From an uncultured Bacilli bacterium (GTDB lineage Bacteria; Bacillota_I; Bacilli_A; RF39; UBA660): 15,154 bases of DNA. Positions 12,791 to 15,154 of this stretch are shown here, piece after piece. Both the position numbers and the translations under genes were made by a program. The stretch spans positions 1 to 15,154 of the forward strand of contig CAKOXX010000026.1 of NCBI GenBank assembly GCA_934130405.1. Reading direction: 5' to 3'. The notes under the pieces are model-generated. The model was not told the origin of the DNA and did not search any database. It worked only from the letters and a program-made list of their open reading frames with translations. The first letter of the stretch is position 1, and the number at the start of each line of letters is the position of its first letter.

Positions 12791-13136
12791 ATTTGGTATA
12801 TCCTTTCTTTTGATATATTTTACCAACTATAGAATAACTACTTAATATTAATATTATAGTTAAAAAACATCCAATTAGTATTTCTAATAGAAAATTATCC
12901 GTAAGTCCCATAACTGTTACAACAACTGCTATATCAAAAGAACTAACAAGACTAACTATATTAAGTAGTTTTTTATAGTTAACTTTCTTTAAATTTAAAT
13001 TGTATCTATTAAGTAAATAGGTAACTTCTACTGGTCGCTTATCACTTTTTCCTTTTTTATATTTTCTAACAAGTATCAATTCATAAATTAAAAATACCAC
13101 AACAAACGTTAATAAAAATACCATTACTTCTGTCAT
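12789..13136 (-). CDS. Small three-TM membrane protein of unknown function
   Basis: This 115-residue protein has three predicted membrane helices: about residues 3-24, 57-77 and 82-105. Between TM1 and TM2 is a basic cytosolic loop (KYKKGKSDKRPVEVTYLLNR, then YNLNLKKVNYKKLLN), and the C-terminus is basic (KIYQKKGYTK). By the positive-inside rule, the loop and the C-terminus are cytoplasmic. No catalytic motif is visible and I cannot name a family. It follows rplQ, where many Bacillota carry the ecfA-ecfT transporter genes, but is separated from rplQ by a terminator and an extended -10 promoter, so it is not part of the ribosomal operon. GGTGAT is a weak ribosome binding site 5 nt before ATG 13136. 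Confidence 0.75.
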   Translation of the reverse strand: MTEVMVFLLTFVVVFLIYELILVRKYKKGKSDKRPVEVTYLLNRYNLNLKKVNYKKLLNIVSLVSSFDIAVVVTVMGLTDNFLLEILIGCFLTIILILSSYSIVGKIYQKKGYTK

Positions 13137-13164
13137 TCAATATCACCATACCATTCCTAACAAC

Positions 13165-13173
13165 AGTATAACA
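13165..13173 (-). promoter_or_regulatory. Candidate extended -10 promoter for the three-TM protein gene
   Basis: On the minus strand TGT-TATACT (13173-13165) is a -10 box with a TGN extension. It stands just after the T-run of the rplQ terminator, about 30 nt before the ATG. The -35 is poor, as at the other extended -10 candidates here. Confidence 0.5.
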
Positions 13174-13182
13174 AATATAGAC

Positions 13183-13206
13183 AAAAAAAAGAAGACTAAG
13201 CTTCTT
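13183..13206 (-). terminator. Terminator of the ribosomal protein/rpoA operon
   Basis: On the minus strand AAGAAG (13206-13201), loop CTTAGT and CTTCTT (13194-13189) form a short stem followed by a run of T (13190-13183). The last rplQ codons make the left arm and its TAG stop lies in the loop. Confidence 0.65.
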
Positions 13207-13546
13207 CTACTAATTTTAAGATAACAGTTAAAGCTCCGTCTCCACGACGTTCACCCAACTTAATAATTTGTGTATATCCACCGTTACGGTTAGCATAACG
13301 AGGAGCTAATTCGTTGAACACTTTGTCAACCACTTTTTTATCATTGTGAAGAAAAGCTAAAGCTCTTCTACGTGAACCTAGGTCACCTTTCTTACCACAA
13401 GTAATCATTCTTTCAGCCATTTTTCTGACTTCTTTTGCTCTTGTTTCAGTAGTTTCAATTTGTTCGTTCATAATTAATTGTTTGGTAAGAGTTGCTAACA
13501 TACTACGTCTATGTTTATTATCAACACCTAATTTTCTATATGCCAT
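13196..13546 (-). CDS. rplQ: 50S ribosomal protein L17
   Basis: L17 is a structural protein of the large ribosomal subunit near the exit tunnel. The 116 residues match the bacterial length of 115-130. Typical stretches are MAYRKLGVDNKHRRSMLATL, IETTETRAKEVRKMAERMI, and the C-terminal GGYTQIIKLGERRGDGA followed by VILKLVEEA. The start ATG has AAGGAGGT upstream, and the gap to rpoA is 12 nt. It is the last gene of the ribosomal operon, with a terminator overlapping its stop. Confidence 0.97.
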   Translation of the reverse strand: MAYRKLGVDNKHRRSMLATLTKQLIMNEQIETTETRAKEVRKMAERMITCGKKGDLGSRRRALAFLHNDKKVVDKVFNELAPRYANRNGGYTQIIKLGERRGDGALTVILKLVEEA

Positions 13547-13558
13547 AGTTACCTCCTT

Positions 13559-14509
13559 CTAATCGTCGTCTCTTAAATCAAGTCCTAATTCCTTAATTTT
13601 ATCAAGAACTTCTTTTAATGATTTCTTTCCTAAATTACGGATTTTCATCATATCATTTTCGCTTTTATTTACTAAATCTTGTAGAGTATGAACACCAGCA
13701 CGTTTTAAACAATTATAAGCACGTACTGAGAAGTCTAAGTCTTCAATCGATGTTTCTAAAGCCTTAGTCTTAGGATCTTCAGTCTTTTCAATCATCATAC
13801 CACTCATATCTGCTATATCACTTAAATTGGTTAATAAATTAAAGTGCTCAATTAAAATTCTTGATGCTAAAGCGATAGATTCTTCTGGTTTAATAGAACC
13901 ATTTGTCCATACTTCTAGAACTAATTTATCATAACTTTCATCTTGTCCTACACGAGCGCTTTCAACAGTTGGTGAAACACGTTCAATTGGAGAATAGATA
14001 GAATCCATTAAGATAAATCCTTTAGCTCTATTTTCATTCTTTAATTTTGAATCTTCACTCTTAACATATCCTCTACCGTTAGTAACAATCATTTCCATAG
14101 ATAGTTTACCACCCTTAGCTAAGTGAGCGATAACGTGATCTTTGTTAACGATTTCAACATCAGAAGTTGTTTCAATATCTCCAGCTGTAACAACACCTTC
14201 TTCATCAGCATCTAAAGAGATGATTTTTGTATCAGCTGTAAAGTTTTTAACAACTACTCCTTTTAAATTAAGGATAATTGTAGTTACATCTTCAACTACA
14301 CCTTCAATAGTTTGGAATTCATGAAGAACTCCTTCTATTTTAACAGCACTAATAGCACTTCCAGGTAAAGATGATAACATAACTCTTCTTAAGGCATTAC
14401 CTAAAGTAGTTCCGAATCCTCTTTCTAATGGTTCAAGTTCAAACTTTCCATAGAAATTACTTTCTACATAGTCTGTAATTTTGTATACTGGTTTTTCAAA
14501 TTCTAACAC
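13559..14509 (-). CDS. rpoA: DNA-directed RNA polymerase subunit alpha
   Basis: The alpha dimer nucleates RNA polymerase assembly and its C-terminal domain binds UP elements and regulators. The 316 residues match the family (about 314). The N-terminal domain contains LERGFGTTLGNALRRVMLSS, LHEFQTIEGVVEDV and LEVWTNGSIKPEESI. A linker leads to the C-terminal domain (about 255-316): LDFSVRAYNCLKRAGVHTLQ and IRNLGKKSLKEVLDKIKELG. An intact C-terminal domain fits the A/T-tract UP-like sequences upstream of the rRNA promoters in this window. The start is GTG (14509-14507) with GGGAGG 8 nt upstream. The gaps are 18 nt to rpsK and 12 nt to rplQ. Confidence 0.98.
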   Translation of the reverse strand: MLEFEKPVYKITDYVESNFYGKFELEPLERGFGTTLGNALRRVMLSSLPGSAISAVKIEGVLHEFQTIEGVVEDVTTIILNLKGVVVKNFTADTKIISLDADEEGVVTAGDIETTSDVEIVNKDHVIAHLAKGGKLSMEMIVTNGRGYVKSEDSKLKNENRAKGFILMDSIYSPIERVSPTVESARVGQDESYDKLVLEVWTNGSIKPEESIALASRILIEHFNLLTNLSDIADMSGMMIEKTEDPKTKALETSIEDLDFSVRAYNCLKRAGVHTLQDLVNKSENDMMKIRNLGKKSLKEVLDKIKELGLDLRDDD

Positions 14510-14527
14510 AGTTTTCGCCTCCCTTAA

Positions 14528-14911
14528 TTATCCACGTGGTCTCTTTGGTGGACGACATCCGTTATGTGGAATTGGTGTTACATCAGTAATTGAAGTAACT
14601 TCAAGACCTGCTGTTTGTAAAGAACGAATAGCAGTTTCACGTCCAGGTCCTAGACCTTTAACGAAAACTTCAACCTTTCTCATTCCTAAATCATAAGCTA
14701 CTTTTCCAGCTTGTTCTGCTGACATACCAGCAGCAAATGGAGTTGATTTCTTACTTCCTTTAAATCCTAAACCACCACTTGATGCCCAACTAATAGCATT
14801 TCCATCCTTATCAGTAATAGTTACAATAGTATTATTGAATGTAGCATGAATATGTACAACACCTTCAGGAACATTCTTTTTAACTTTTTTCTTTCTTGTC
14901 TTATAAGCCAT
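14528..14911 (-). CDS. rpsK: 30S ribosomal protein S11
   Basis: S11 is part of the platform of the small subunit, contacting 16S rRNA near the E site. The 127 residues show the expected GVVHIHATFNNTIVTITD, then SWASSGGLGFKGSKKSTPFA, GPGRETAIRSL and the C-terminal signature DVTPIPHNGCRPPKRPRG. The final residues are PRG where many Bacillota have RRV. The start ATG at 14911 has GGAGG 9 nt upstream. It lies 18 nt after the rpsM stop. Confidence 0.97.
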   Translation of the reverse strand: MAYKTRKKKVKKNVPEGVVHIHATFNNTIVTITDKDGNAISWASSGGLGFKGSKKSTPFAAGMSAEQAGKVAYDLGMRKVEVFVKGLGPGRETAIRSLQTAGLEVTSITDVTPIPHNGCRPPKRPRG

Positions 14912-14929
14912 AATTCATAACCTCCTTCT

Positions 14930-15154
14930 CTATACTTTCTTCTTATTAGCTACAGTTTTACCTTTACCCTTACGAGTTCTAGCATTACGAGAAGTTCTTT
15001 GACCTCTTACAGGAAGTCCCTTTTTATGACGTGTACCTTCATAAGAATTAATTTCCATTTTAGTTTTAATATTCATGCTAACTTCACGACGTAAATCTCC
15101 TTCAGTTAGATGTTTATTAATTTCATCACGTAATGCAATTAATTCATCTTGAGT
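14930..15154 (-). CDS. rpsM: 30S ribosomal protein S13, C-terminal 74 residues (cut by right edge)
   Basis: The 5' part of the gene lies beyond the window. The visible part begins TQDELIALRDEINKHLTEGD and ends with a TAG stop at 14932-14930. It contains the S13 signatures LRREVSMNIKTKMEINSYEG and TRHKKGLPVRGQRT, followed by TSRNARTRKGKGKTVANKKK. S13 sits in the head of the small subunit and contacts P-site tRNA with this basic tail. The order rpsM-rpsK-rpoA-rplQ is the standard distal part of the Bacillota ribosomal operon. Confidence 0.96.
   Translation of the reverse strand, partial: TQDELIALRDEINKHLTEGDLRREVSMNIKTKMEINSYEGTRHKKGLPVRGQRTSRNARTRKGKGKTVANKKKV

Noticed and set aside
14142..14696. 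Two plus-strand frames (14142-14324 and 14481-14696)
   Set aside because: Antisense to rpoA and rpsK, both of which are certain.
1..15154. CRISPR array, insertion sequence, tRNA genes, phage genes
   Set aside because: Read for regularly spaced repeats, transposase motifs, terminal inverted repeats and tRNA cloverleaf signatures; none was seen.

Overview
The window comes from a low-GC (roughly 30% by eye), cell-walled bacterium of the Bacillota, probably an uncultured Bacilli-like gut lineage. The evidence is the rpsM-rpsK-rpoA-rplQ order, a Bacillus-type 16S rRNA leader, strong AGGAGG ribosome binding sites, a YtxG/YtxH pair, two FemAB-type bridge enzymes, a sortase and a thioester adhesin. 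All visible Trp codons are TGG and no gene is broken by in-frame TGA, so the code is standard, unlike in true Mollicutes. The lineage is an inference.

Left part, minus strand (1-3398): three tandem strong promoters and a BoxA-like leader point out of the left edge, towards a 16S rRNA gene that is not in the window. Upstream of them, in the same direction, is a compact gene cluster: trmB, a lipoprotein, a disordered charged protein, a DUF948/YtxG-like protein and a YtxH-like protein. It is closed by a hairpin terminator at 326-355. trmB and the next plus-strand gene diverge from overlapping promoters.

Centre, plus strand (3474-7155): a small coiled-coil protein, then a hairpin terminator, an endonuclease/exonuclease/phosphatase family enzyme, and two overlapping FemAB paralogues with their own good promoter. 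A bidirectional terminator follows.

Minus strand (7183-10524): corA with its own promoter, a DUF421/YetF membrane protein, and fhs (formate-tetrahydrofolate ligase), which probably leads a transcript including DUF421.

Plus strand (10534-12771): an unusually GC-rich intergenic element of about 120 bp with repeated TTTGCA motifs and a 12-bp inverted repeat. Then comes a two-gene surface module, a secreted thioester plus Cna-B domain adhesin overlapping a sortase. The adhesin's sorting signal is short and lacks a charged tail, and the sortase lacks an obvious catalytic Arg.

Right part, minus strand (12789-15154): a small three-TM protein with its own extended -10 promoter, then rplQ, rpoA, rpsK and the 3' part of rpsM, the distal end of the large ribosomal protein operon.

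I found no mobile element, CRISPR array or tRNA. The most unusual items are the intergenic element at 10580-10700 and the atypical adhesin/sortase pair.
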